Of a DNA stretch of 64,000 nt, positions 56,604-64,000 are shown piece by piece; positions within the stretch are counted from its first letter, which is position 1, and every line of letters begins with the position of its first letter. The DNA is from Ignavibacteria bacterium. Lineage in GTDB: Bacteria; Bacteroidota; Ignavibacteria; Kapaibacteriales; UBA961. The translations under genes were made by a program, and so were the position numbers. The notes under the pieces are model-generated. The model searched no databases and was not told the origin of the DNA. It was given only the letters and a program-made list of their open reading frames with translations. The stretch covers positions 124,001 through 188,000 of the forward strand of contig JADJXV010000008.1 in assembly GCA_016720145.1 (NCBI GenBank), read 5' to 3'.

Positions 56604-58718
56604 TTATATCCTCACATTTGCCATGATATCAATCTCTGTATCTGACGGTAACTCAGTGAAACTTATCACGCTTACCATAGGAATGTTGTGCGGATCATGC
56701 GATAGAAATACAAACGTATCTGCGCTGAACATATCACCAACGGCGAGTAACCTGAAAGTGTGATATCGTCAATTGCTCCAGATAAATTCTTTTGTACATT
56801 TCTTAGTACTTCAGGCGCGAGTCCAAGCGTCTGACTTGCAATTGCCTGCCCGCCGTTTTGAAGTGCGTTTGTCATGATTTGTTCGAGTTGCGTTTCGAGT
56901 GATATCTAATGTATCACCCCATTCTGATCCTGGAATAATTTACGGATTGTCTCGCTCAAGCTGTGGCGGACGTATTCGGTGAGCACATCGACATTCTTGG
57001 TGACCTTCACATACTCAAGCAATGCTTCAAGAATAAGTGGCAAATCTCTAATTGGAATCGACTCGCGAAGGAGATTTTGTAATACTTTTTGGATAATTCC
57101 CACCGGAAGAGCTTCAGGCGTGAGCTCATCGACAAGTGCAGGATAGTCTTTTTTGAGTCCTTCGGTTAATTGTTTAATATCCTGACGTGTAAGGAGTTTG
57201 TCGGCATTTCTTCGGAGTATTTCTGTGAGATGTGTCGCAAGGACTGTCGCTGCTTCAACCACAGTAAAACCCATAATTTCGGCGTTTTCACGTTCGGATG
57301 TGTTTATCCAGGTCGCCGGTAACCCAAATACAGGTTCCGTTACTTTTACACCCGAGACTTCACCATCTGCCATACCGGGATTCATGGCAAGCAACATACC
57401 GGGATATAAGCGGTTACGTGCAGTTTCATTCCCTCGTACTTTGACCACATATTCATCTGCTTCGAGTTCGAGATTGTCCCTGACTCTCACCGGTGGGAGT
57501 ATCATACCGAGTTCGGTAGCAATCTGCCTGCGAATATTGGTGATACGCTTGAACACATCACCACCCTGAGCTTCATCGACAAGTGATATAAGTCCAATAC
57601 CCAGTTCGACTTCCACAGGATCAATCCTAAGTAAATCCTCGACCGGTATCTCGGGTTGCTTGCGGGATGCGGTATTTGCTGCAGCGAGCTCGTCACGGAG
57701 AACAGTGTCCGCTTCATGTTTTGCGTTTTGCGTTCTGAAATACGCAATACCACCGGTAATTCCAGCTAAAAGCAAAAATGGAATCATCGGAAAGCCGGGC
57801 ATAACGGACATGAGAATCAAGGTTCCGGAGGCAAGTGCCATCGGCTTCGCCTGCATCGTAAATTGACTCCCCACTTCATCTTCGAGCTTTTCGCCGGACG
57901 CTGAACGTGTAATCACCATACCCGAAGCGACCGATATAAGCAGCGCCGGAATCTGCGAGACAAGCGCATCTCCAATTGTGAGAATAGTATAGACCGACAA
58001 TGCTTGAGTCACATCCATACCGCGCTGTGCGACACCGATTGCAAAGCCACCAATAATATTAATAGCTGTAATTACGAGTGCTGCAATCGCATCACCTTTG
58101 ACAAATTTTGACGCGCCGTCCATTGCGCCGAAGAATTCCGACTCCCGTGTCAAGCGCGAACGGCGTTCTCGAGCTTCTTTTTCATCAATAAAACCCGCAT
58201 TAAGATCAGCATCTATACTCATTTGCTTGCCCGGTAATGCGTCGAGAGTGAATCTGGCCGTGACCTCAGCAATTCGAGTCGAACCCTTAATAATAACGAT
58301 AAAATTGATAATTATCAGAATAAGGAAAATGATAATACCGACCACATAATTCCCGCCAATCACAAAATTTCCGAACGCTTTGATAATTTCACCGGCACCA
58401 CCTTCGCTGAGGATCAGTCTGGTTGTAGCGATATTTAAACCCAAGACGAAATAAAGTAGTTATGAGAAGAATGGTTGGGAAGGAACTAATGTCAAGCGGA
58501 CTCCGAATATAGAGCGACGTCATCAAAATCAAGACCGAAATCGTAATATTCACAGCGAGCATCATATCAAGCAGCATCGGTGGCAATGGCAATACGAGCA
58601 AGCCGAGTATCATCAGCACTCCAATTGCCAAAGCAATATCCTGATTACCTGAAATCACCCCAAGAACCCGTTTTACCGGTTCCGGCAGAGAAAAACGATC
58701 TGTAAATGAAGTAGCCAT
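56604..58718 (-). pseudogene. flhA: Flagellar biosynthesis protein FlhA, with three lesions
   Basis: The whole gene would be about 704 aa, the usual FlhA length. The N-terminal part (from 58718) has the membrane helices ALAIGVLMILGLLVLPLPPM and MLAVNITISVLILMTSLY. At the AAA run 58437-58439 (plus strand) one extra base breaks the frame in FRLG/LNIATTRLILSEGGAGE. The middle frame covers the FHIPEP-type domain (DADLNAGFIDEKEARERR; GDAIAALVITAINIIGG) and the cytosolic domain. A TAG at 56906-56908 then interrupts DQNGVIH/ISLETQLEQ. A missing base at GG 56680-56681 separates RTTF from PMVSVISFTELPSDTEID at the end. FlhA is an essential part of the flagellar export gate. Confidence 0.9.
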
Positions 58719-58796
58719 AAAAAATTAGATGATTAATGAGTATTCGATGGTTATGCGCTGAATCAGTTCAATATGTTGCTAGCCGTTTTAAAGGAA

Positions 58797-58912
58797 TGGT
58801 TGAACACTTCTACGGGGCTCAGTGTGACGGAATTTATTTGCTATTTTATTGTTATATAATCAGTTAAGTGTCTGGTCAACCTGTCATGCTTAGCTTGTCG
58901 AAGCATCAAACA
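58797..58912. repeat. Interspersed repeat pair in the flhA-flhB gap
   Basis: Two pieces, GAACACTTCTACGGGGCTCA and GTCATGCTTAGCTTGTCGAAG, are related to the repeat at 13979-14042. They have partly complementary ends (ACTTCTACGGGGCTCAGT; AGCTTGTCGAAGCAT). The element makes the gap between the two flagellar genes about 250 bases, long for such a cluster. Confidence 0.75.
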
Positions 58913-58972
58913 CATTACCAAATACCTAAAAGTGCTCTGATTCCACATGCTCCACTTTCTTTATCAAGTGAC

Positions 58973-60049
58973 TTATTTATTCTTCGCCCGATAGACAAAT
59001 GCCAAAATCTGCGCGACTGCTTTGAAAAGATTCTCGGGAATTTCCTGATCGACTTCGACAGCTGCATAAAGCGACCGTGCAAGAGGTGGATTCTCGACTA
59101 TCGGCACGTTGGCTTCCGTCGCTATTTCGCGAATTTTAGCAGCTAAAAAGTCAACCCCTTTCGCAACCACCACCGGCGCGCTCATCGAACCGGTTTTATA
59201 CTGCAATGCGACCGCATAATGAGTTGGATTAGTAATTACGACATCCGCCTGCCGCACATGTTGGAGCATAATTTTCTTCAGTCGTTGCCGCCCGATCGCC
59301 CGCATACGCGACTTGGTCTGTGCATCGCCTTCGGTTTGCTTACCTTCTTCTTTCACTTCTTGCTTCGTCATTTTCTGTTCTTCACGGAACTTATACTTCT
59401 GAAACATCCAATCTCCCGCCGCTATAAATGCATACGCCAAGCCGACTTTCCAGATTAATTCAAATCCAATCGCCGCAATCCGACTCCCAAGCATCTGATA
59501 CGGCAGTCCGGCGAGAGAAACGAGCGCTTCTAAATGTTTGGCAATTACTTGATAAATCACTACACCAATCACAAACATTTTCATGACACTTTTGAGCAAT
59601 TCAACCATCGAACGTGACGAGAAGAATATTCTCTTCAACCCTTTGCCTATATTAAAGATAGCGCCAAAGTTCAACCCTTCCGTGAATTTCTTGGTCGCAA
59701 ATTTGAATCCGACTTGGCTGACTTCTGCTGTGAATCCAATCGCCATGATCACACCAAGCAAGGGCAACATAAACATCCCGATTGACAAGAATAGTTCTCT
59801 TGCATAGAACACTATGTTCTGATCAGTGAGCTCTACACTTGATGAATTGAGCAGCAAAAGCCGCAAAAAATCAGTCAGTTTTTTCATCATCGGCGCGCCC
59901 AGCATATAGACCATTGTTCCGCCGAAAAGCAACACCGCAGCAGACGTCACATCCGTACTCTTGGCTATTTGACCACGATCTCGTGCGTCCGATAATTTCT
60001 TACCGCTTGCTGCTTCGGATTTCTGTTGGCCATCGGGGGTTTCTGCCAT
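58973..60049 (-). CDS. flhB: Flagellar export switch protein FlhB
   Basis: 358 aa, complete. Four membrane helices lie between residues 32 and 215. The cytoplasmic domain has the autocleavage site NPTH in VVITNPTHYAVALQYKTG near residue 272, followed by PVVVAKGVDFLAAKIREIA. It decides when the export apparatus changes from rod/hook to filament substrates. The gene lies 19 bases after fliR in the same direction. Confidence 0.96.
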   Translation of the reverse strand: MAETPDGQQKSEAASGKKLSDARDRGQIAKSTDVTSAAVLLFGGTMVYMLGAPMMKKLTDFLRLLLLNSSSVELTDQNIVFYARELFLSIGMFMLPLLGVIMAIGFTAEVSQVGFKFATKKFTEGLNFGAIFNIGKGLKRIFFSSRSMVELLKSVMKMFVIGVVIYQVIAKHLEALVSLAGLPYQMLGSRIAAIGFELIWKVGLAYAFIAAGDWMFQKYKFREEQKMTKQEVKEEGKQTEGDAQTKSRMRAIGRQRLKKIMLQHVRQADVVITNPTHYAVALQYKTGSMSAPVVVAKGVDFLAAKIREIATEANVPIVENPPLARSLYAAVEVDQEIPENLFKAVAQILAFVYRAKNK

Positions 60050-60068
60050 AGTTTTACTCTAACACGTT

Positions 60069-60878
60069 CTACCGTTTAGGATTAAGCGCCATTACAACAG
60101 CAAAAGCTTCATTTTGAAATGTCAACATCGCGCTTTTGGTAATCACAAAAAAGAGAGGCATCGTCACAAAAAGCACTATCAAACCAACAATTATTTTAAA
60201 TTGAAGTGAGAGCGTAAATATATTCAATTGCGGAGCTACTCTCGAAAGCAAAGCAAGCGATACATTCATGATAAAGAGCGACAAAAGTACCGGCGCTGCA
60301 AGCTTAATAGCTATAATAGTTACCGTCGTTACGAGCCGAACAATTATCGTGATTGTCGATTCTGTCACAGCAAATTCAGCGAGCGGTACCGCTCGAATAC
60401 TTGCAAATATTGCTTCTATCATGAAGTGATGTCCGTTTAACCCAAGAAATATCATGAGAGTTATCATGTTTTTGAGTTCGCCGATGAGTGTCGGCACATC
60501 CGCATTCTGATCAAACAACAATGCCGTCTGAAATCCAATATCAAAGTCCAAGAGTCCACCGGCGAACCTAACAGCATGAAAAATCATATTCATCGCAAAG
60601 CCCAGCGCCGCACCAATGAGTAACTCCTTAAATGCCAAGCCTGTAAGCACCCATAGATGCAAGTCCACTGATGGCTGCTGACTCCCAAATGCCGTTGTCA
60701 TCATGATCGCAAGAATAATCGAAAGCGCTATTTTTACCGTCGGCTGCACCGAAGAATGCGAAAAAATTGGTCCTACAAAAAACAGTGCAGACACGCGGAT
60801 AAAAATCAGGGTGCCCACGATGAATTTCCCCGAAAGTTGATTGATGGTAGCCTCGTCAAGCATAAGCTGTATCCTCAA
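60069..60878 (-). CDS. fliR: Flagellar export gate protein FliR
   Basis: 269 aa, six membrane helices, the normal size. FIRVSALFFVGPIFSHSSVQ at the start and LIGAALGFAMNMIFHAVRFAGGLLDFDIGFQTALLFDQ in the middle are typical of FliR. It forms the export gate with FliP and FliQ. The start lies six bases after the fliQ stop. Confidence 0.95.
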   Translation of the reverse strand: MRIQLMLDEATINQLSGKFIVGTLIFIRVSALFFVGPIFSHSSVQPTVKIALSIILAIMMTTAFGSQQPSVDLHLWVLTGLAFKELLIGAALGFAMNMIFHAVRFAGGLLDFDIGFQTALLFDQNADVPTLIGELKNMITLMIFLGLNGHHFMIEAIFASIRAVPLAEFAVTESTITIIVRLVTTVTIIAIKLAAPVLLSLFIMNVSLALLSRVAPQLNIFTLSLQFKIIVGLIVLFVTMPLFFVITKSAMLTFQNEAFAVVMALNPKR

Positions 60879-60884
60879 ACGCCG

Positions 60885-61151
60885 CTACTTCAGCGTCGGT
60901 ATCATGTTAAATAAAGTAATCGTAAAAGTCTTCATATTCGTGAGCATATACGGAAGTGCCAGCACTGTCACAATGAACACAAGCACAAGCTTCGGCACGA
61001 AAGTCAAGGTTTGTTCATTAATAGATGTCGCGGCTTGAAAAATTGAAATGACGAGACCGACAATCAACGAAAGCAGGAGAAGTGGTCCCGCTATAATGAG
61101 CACATAATAAAATGCATCGCGGACGATTTGGATAACAGTAGCATCAGTCAT
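60885..61151 (-). CDS. fliQ: Flagellar export gate protein FliQ
   Basis: 88 aa with two membrane helices, as in all FliQ. AFYYVLIIAGPLLLLSLIVGLVISIFQAATSINEQTLTF is the conserved core. It is part of the FliPQR export gate. The gene is directly before fliR, but about 260 bases after fliP, with an interspersed repeat in that gap. Confidence 0.96.
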   Translation of the reverse strand: MTDATVIQIVRDAFYYVLIIAGPLLLLSLIVGLVISIFQAATSINEQTLTFVPKLVLVFIVTVLALPYMLTNMKTFTITLFNMIPTLK

Positions 61152-61239
61152 ACGGGTATGTTAATAATTAATGTTTATTTTCAAGTTCACAGCAATTTTT
61201 TATGGAACATTGAAAAGGAATAATGTAAATGTGGTCGCT

Positions 61240-61330
61240 GTCATGCTGAACTTGTTTCAGCATCTCCGTAAGTATTTGGCAAAGCACGTCCGTACAGCCA
61301 CGGGGATCCTGAAACAAGTTCAGGATGACA
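61240..61330. repeat. CATGCTGAACTTGTTTCAGC-type repeat between fliP and fliQ
   Basis: Two arms, TGTCATGCTGAACTTGTTTC (61240-61259 on) and GGATCCTGAAACAAGTTCAG (61304 on), pair over about 26 bases around a 40-base centre. Transcribed, it gives one long hairpin. A nearby 15-base piece (GTTGTTACAACCGAC, 61370-61385) is similar to the left hairpin of the REP-doublet-like element at 34911. Confidence 0.9.
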
Positions 61331-61414
61331 AACATTCGAATCTTTCATGTAGAATTTTGTCGAGTCAGTTGTTACAACCGACACACAGCTTACCACACCA
61401 CCCACCAACACTCC

Positions 61415-62224
61415 CTAACCCGTTGGATTCATTATACTCTTCATGAGTGTACTGACGATGAGATTCCACCCATCGACCAGTATAAACAGGAGAATTTTTA
61501 TTGGTAATGATATCAATTGAGGCGGCAGGAGCATCATCCCGAGGGACATGAGAATACTCGAGATAATCATATCAATTACGAGGAACGGAATAAAAATTAT
61601 AAAACCAATTTGGAAGGAGATGCGGAGTTCGGATATGCTGTACGCAGGGATGATAGTCAGCGTACTCACCTCACTGATATTCGCAGGTTTATTCGCGCCG
61701 GAGAGCTTCACAAACAGCGCTAAGTCTTCTTCACGGGTATGCTTAAGCATGAATTCACGGAATGGCTTCACCACATTTTCTACGGCTTGTTCTTGGGTAA
61801 TTTGATCTTTGAGATATGGTTGTAACCCATTATTATTCGCTTCGTTAAGCGCCGGCTGCATCACATAAAACGTGAGAAAAAGCGCGAGTCCGGTGAGTAA
61901 TTGAGCAGGTGGCTGGGTTTGTGTGCCGAGCGCTTGCTTGAGAAAGTGAAAGACGACAATGATCCGGGTAAAACATGTCATCATAATGAGGAGCGATGGA
62001 GCGAGGGTGAGCACCGTCATCACGGCAACTATTTGCAATGTAAGGACTAAGTCTTTAGGTGAGGTTGATTGATCTACACCGAGGGAAATTTTAGGAAGCG
62101 GTAAAGGAGTAGCTTGACTCTGCGCGATTTGTGGCGCGGCACATAACAACACAACAAAAACGACAATGAGCGTTCGCTTGGATAGTGCAATATGTGAGAG
62201 GAAAGAAGTAAATCGATTAGCCAT
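61415..62224 (-). CDS. fliP: Flagellar export gate protein FliP
   Basis: About 269 aa from the ATG at 62224 (MANRFTSFLSHIAL), which starts a signal-like segment; an upstream ATG would add 27 poor residues. The core has LVLTLQIVAVMTVLTLAPSLLIMMTCFTRIIVVFHFLKQA and GFIIFIPFLVIDMIISSILMSLGMMLLPP, both typical of FliP. It is the first gene of the minus-strand block fliP-fliQ-fliR-flhB-flhA. FliO and the ring proteins are not in the window. Confidence 0.95.
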   Translation of the reverse strand: MANRFTSFLSHIALSKRTLIVVFVVLLCAAPQIAQSQATPLPLPKISLGVDQSTSPKDLVLTLQIVAVMTVLTLAPSLLIMMTCFTRIIVVFHFLKQALGTQTQPPAQLLTGLALFLTFYVMQPALNEANNNGLQPYLKDQITQEQAVENVVKPFREFMLKHTREEDLALFVKLSGANKPANISEVSTLTIIPAYSISELRISFQIGFIIFIPFLVIDMIISSILMSLGMMLLPPQLISLPIKILLFILVDGWNLIVSTLMKSIMNPTG

Positions 62225-62588
62225 GCGCGTAGTAAAAGTAATAGTAGAATCTCTGATCTTCGCACGGAGGTACAAGTCGTGTGCCACAACATGAATTATG
62301 AACAAGATTGAATTTCAACACTGAATAAGCATGGAGAGATATGTGATCAATTTGAAGAGAATGTGCTATTCAATTTCATGGTGACATGCGAATGCATAAT
62401 TTTTAACTATTTGATTATTAAGAACATATAATTTTTAATGTAGCAGATATTATATTTAACATTTCAATATTACGTATTGAATTCTTTATAAGAAATGCAC
62501 ATTATGTATTCACATATCTCATGTTTTGGATATAACTGAATTTCAAAAATTGTCGATTAATAGCCAATTTCTTTAATTCAGCCAACAT
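62225..62588. other. Intergenic stretch upstream of fliP
   Basis: About 360 bases of AT-rich DNA with no frame. It must contain the promoter for the fliP block; I cannot point to a clear sigma-28 or sigma-54 site. Confidence 0.45.
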
Positions 62589-62627
62589 AAAAAAGGCGTG
62601 TGAACTCTTCGCTCACACGCCTTTTGA
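62589..62627 (-). terminator. Intrinsic terminator after the Rieske gene
   Basis: Stem AAAAGGCGTGTGA with TCACACGCCTTTT around ACTCTTCGC. On the minus strand the hairpin is followed by a run of T. It lies about 20 bases downstream of the Rieske gene stop. Confidence 0.93.
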
Positions 62628-62647
62628 ATAATCGAACTTTAATTTTT

Positions 62648-63403
62648 TTACCTAACGACAGTAAATTTCCTACTTGCTACAAGTCTGGTGGAAGTATTAA
62701 TTCTACAGATATACACACCTACAGGCAGACTTTCTACGCTCAAAGGAAGTGAATGTTCGCCGGCTTCGAAGCGTGCGTCTCCGAGTCGGAGGACTTCTTC
62801 GCCGCTAACCGCATGAATCGTCAGCACGACATAGCCGGTGGTATGGATACCAAATTCTATTGTTGCACTGTTTGAGACAGGATTGGGCGTAATTTCACGA
62901 AGATAATTCAAATGACCGGTGTTTTCTGCCACTGCGTTAGTGAGCATTGGGAGCTCGACTTGAAGTGTGTTACCGCCGGTAAATGTTGTATTGTATGGAG
63001 TTAAATCATCCCCAGCCGGACCGTCAAGTCTTTTCCCTGTTGCAGTAAATGTAGATTGATGACATGGACATTGGATGTGGTTTGATTGTGAATTGAATGC
63101 ATTTACCGAACATCCAGCATGTGTGCATACATCTGAGCATGCGGCGAATGTCGTTTGTGAGGTGCGGGTTACGACTGCTGTTGCTGAGTTACCCACGCCG
63201 ACAAAGTCAATTTTCACCGAACCTTTTACTGTTTTCAATTCCGGGAAATCATCCAACTTCACGGTAAAAACACCTTGAATAGATGATTCATTTTCTATGA
63301 TAATAGGAGTCAAACGACTGAACAACTGATGAGGCACAACAGCAACGACAGCGCTTGCAGTGAGTGCAGTTTTCACAAATCCACGTCGAGTAGCATTATC
63401 CAT
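62648..63403 (-). CDS. Tat-exported Rieske iron-sulfur protein fused to a T9SS sorting domain
   Basis: 251 aa. It starts with a twin-arginine signal (TRRGFVKTALTASAVVAVVP). The Rieske domain has the two cluster-binding boxes CTHAGC near residue 92 and CPCHQSTF near 111, with Cys and His in the right order. After about residue 160 the sequence changes to a T9SS type A sorting domain (ITPNPVSNSATIEFGI, PVGVYICRINTSTRLVASRK). The first part is a periplasmic [2Fe-2S] electron-transfer domain, the second normally directs proteins through the outer membrane. No cytochrome b gene is adjacent, so it is not part of a usual bc complex operon. Confidence 0.9.
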   Translation of the reverse strand: MDNATRRGFVKTALTASAVVAVVPHQLFSRLTPIIIENESSIQGVFTVKLDDFPELKTVKGSVKIDFVGVGNSATAVVTRTSQTTFAACSDVCTHAGCSVNAFNSQSNHIQCPCHQSTFTATGKRLDGPAGDDLTPYNTTFTGGNTLQVELPMLTNAVAENTGHLNYLREITPNPVSNSATIEFGIHTTGYVVLTIHAVSGEEVLRLGDARFEAGEHSLPLSVESLPVGVYICRINTSTRLVASRKFTVVR

Positions 63404-63437
63404 AAGTATTTATAATATATATATAATATAGGATTAA

Positions 63438-64000
63438 TTAATTCAGCATTGCCTGGAGCAAAATCCTGGCTTGTTCGGCGGGTTGGTAATCCGGTTTATA
63501 CATTTCCAAAGAGGGCTTTCCTTAGGTCTTCATTGCATCTAAGTCAAACCACTTGCCTTGACGTTGTATGACTCGCCCGGAGATTGAGATGAGTAAAAAT
63601 TTGACTTATAGCGTGGGGCTTTGAGCGCGCGGTGGAACCAATCCTCGCTTCTTCATATTTCCCCATGCGAGTCATATAGGCGCCGATATCATTATACGGG
63701 CTGCCTTGTTCGGGGTCGAGCGCTACGGCACATTTGCATTCCTCTACTGCACGTTCATAGTCACCATCTGCGCTATAAGCCCAACCAAGATACGTATATG
63801 TTCGGGAGTAGGGGTGAATTTCCAGCGAATACTTATAGAGCGAAATCGCTCTCAGGCAGGCGTCCGTCCTGCTGGACGACGATACCCTGCTCCAGCAATT
63901 CCTTCGCTTTTCCTGAAATTTCCACCGGTAAAATTATTCATAGTCGACTCTGAATTCCACATACTCATTTCCATCGAATTTGAAACGGCGAAAATAAGAA
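63438..64000 (-). pseudogene. TPR-repeat protein with several frameshifts (partial, cut by window)
   Basis: From the right window edge the minus strand reads ELLEQGIVVQQDGRLPE, then the repeat-like SRTYTYLGWAYSADGDYERAVEECK and PYNDIGAYMTRMGKYEEA. After GKYEEA the frame shifts to EDWFHRALKAPRYK, shifts again for FTHLNLR, and once more before KPDYQPAEQARILLQAMLN and a TAA at 63438-63440. Three or more indels are needed to make one protein. The order matches a TPR family with the closing RILLQAMLN helix. The missing N-terminus is outside the window. The gene looks dead unless the bases are wrong. Confidence 0.7.

Overview
The window is one contig segment of a Gram-negative bacterium from the Bacteroidota/Chlorobiota side of the tree. 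The best guess is an Ignavibacteria- or Kapabacteria-like lineage. The reasons are several secreted proteins with type IX secretion (T9SS) C-terminal sorting domains, lipoproteins, periplasmic c-type cytochrome, a fliPQR-flhBA flagellar export cluster in the same genome, and an AT-rich (about 40% GC by eye), repeat-rich intergenic landscape. The assignment is an inference; no rRNA or other marker gene is present.

Layout. 1-2.6 kb (minus): a partial signal-transduction ATPase with WD40 (nSTAND type) preceded by a STAS-domain anti-sigma-antagonist-like protein. 3.4-7.1 kb (minus): a CDF metal exporter, then a group containing a fatty-acid/sterol hydroxylase-like enzyme, an isolated nuoC, a lipoprotein and an unknown protein. 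7.3-13.9 kb: mostly plus-strand housekeeping genes (SpoU-type rRNA methyltransferase, lipoate ligase family protein, two secreted alpha/beta hydrolases, peptidyl-tRNA hydrolase, aldehyde dehydrogenase) and three tRNAs (Pro-CGG, Ser-CGA, Leu-CAG). 14.1-14.7 kb: a decayed island with a truncated RhuM gene between two broken copies of an antitoxin-like gene. 15.0-33.6 kb: secreted and envelope proteins (parallel beta-helix, BNR and two-component-type propellers with T9SS tails, a very large TANFOR-like protein plus an FN3 protein), with a cytochrome c, a Popeye/cNMP-binding membrane protein, a polysaccharide deacetylase and a WecA-type sugar-phosphate transferase. 33.7-36.4 kb: interspersed repeats, including two copies of a 215-bp REP-doublet element. 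36.7-46.2 kb: TMEM175-like channel, PAS histidine kinase, LOG-family protein, a second aldehyde dehydrogenase, an ECF sigma factor with its overlapping partner, a CASTOR/POLLUX-like channel, a Spy-like protein and a GNAT acetyltransferase. 46.2-56.5 kb: a 1042-aa T9SS adhesin-like protein, a small secreted KEAKHD-repeat protein, a compact fbp-DUF1844-nadK set, two tandem outer-membrane-type paralogues, a thioredoxin-like gene with an internal stop and a lipoprotein. 56.6-62.2 kb (minus): fliP, fliQ, fliR, flhB and a disrupted flhA. 62.6-64 kb (minus): a Rieske protein fused to a T9SS tail and a broken TPR gene that runs off the end.

The feature that stands out across the window is the number of interrupted genes. 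Single-base indels in short homopolymers or single nonsense codons interrupt at least eight reading frames whose two halves otherwise align as one protein. flhA alone carries three lesions while its neighbours are intact. Either the assembly has many base errors or the genome is actively losing genes, motility among them; raw read support would separate the two. The other notable signals are the density of different palindromic repeat families in intergenic DNA, a Tat-type Rieske protein carrying a T9SS sorting tail, and several small unrecognised proteins.
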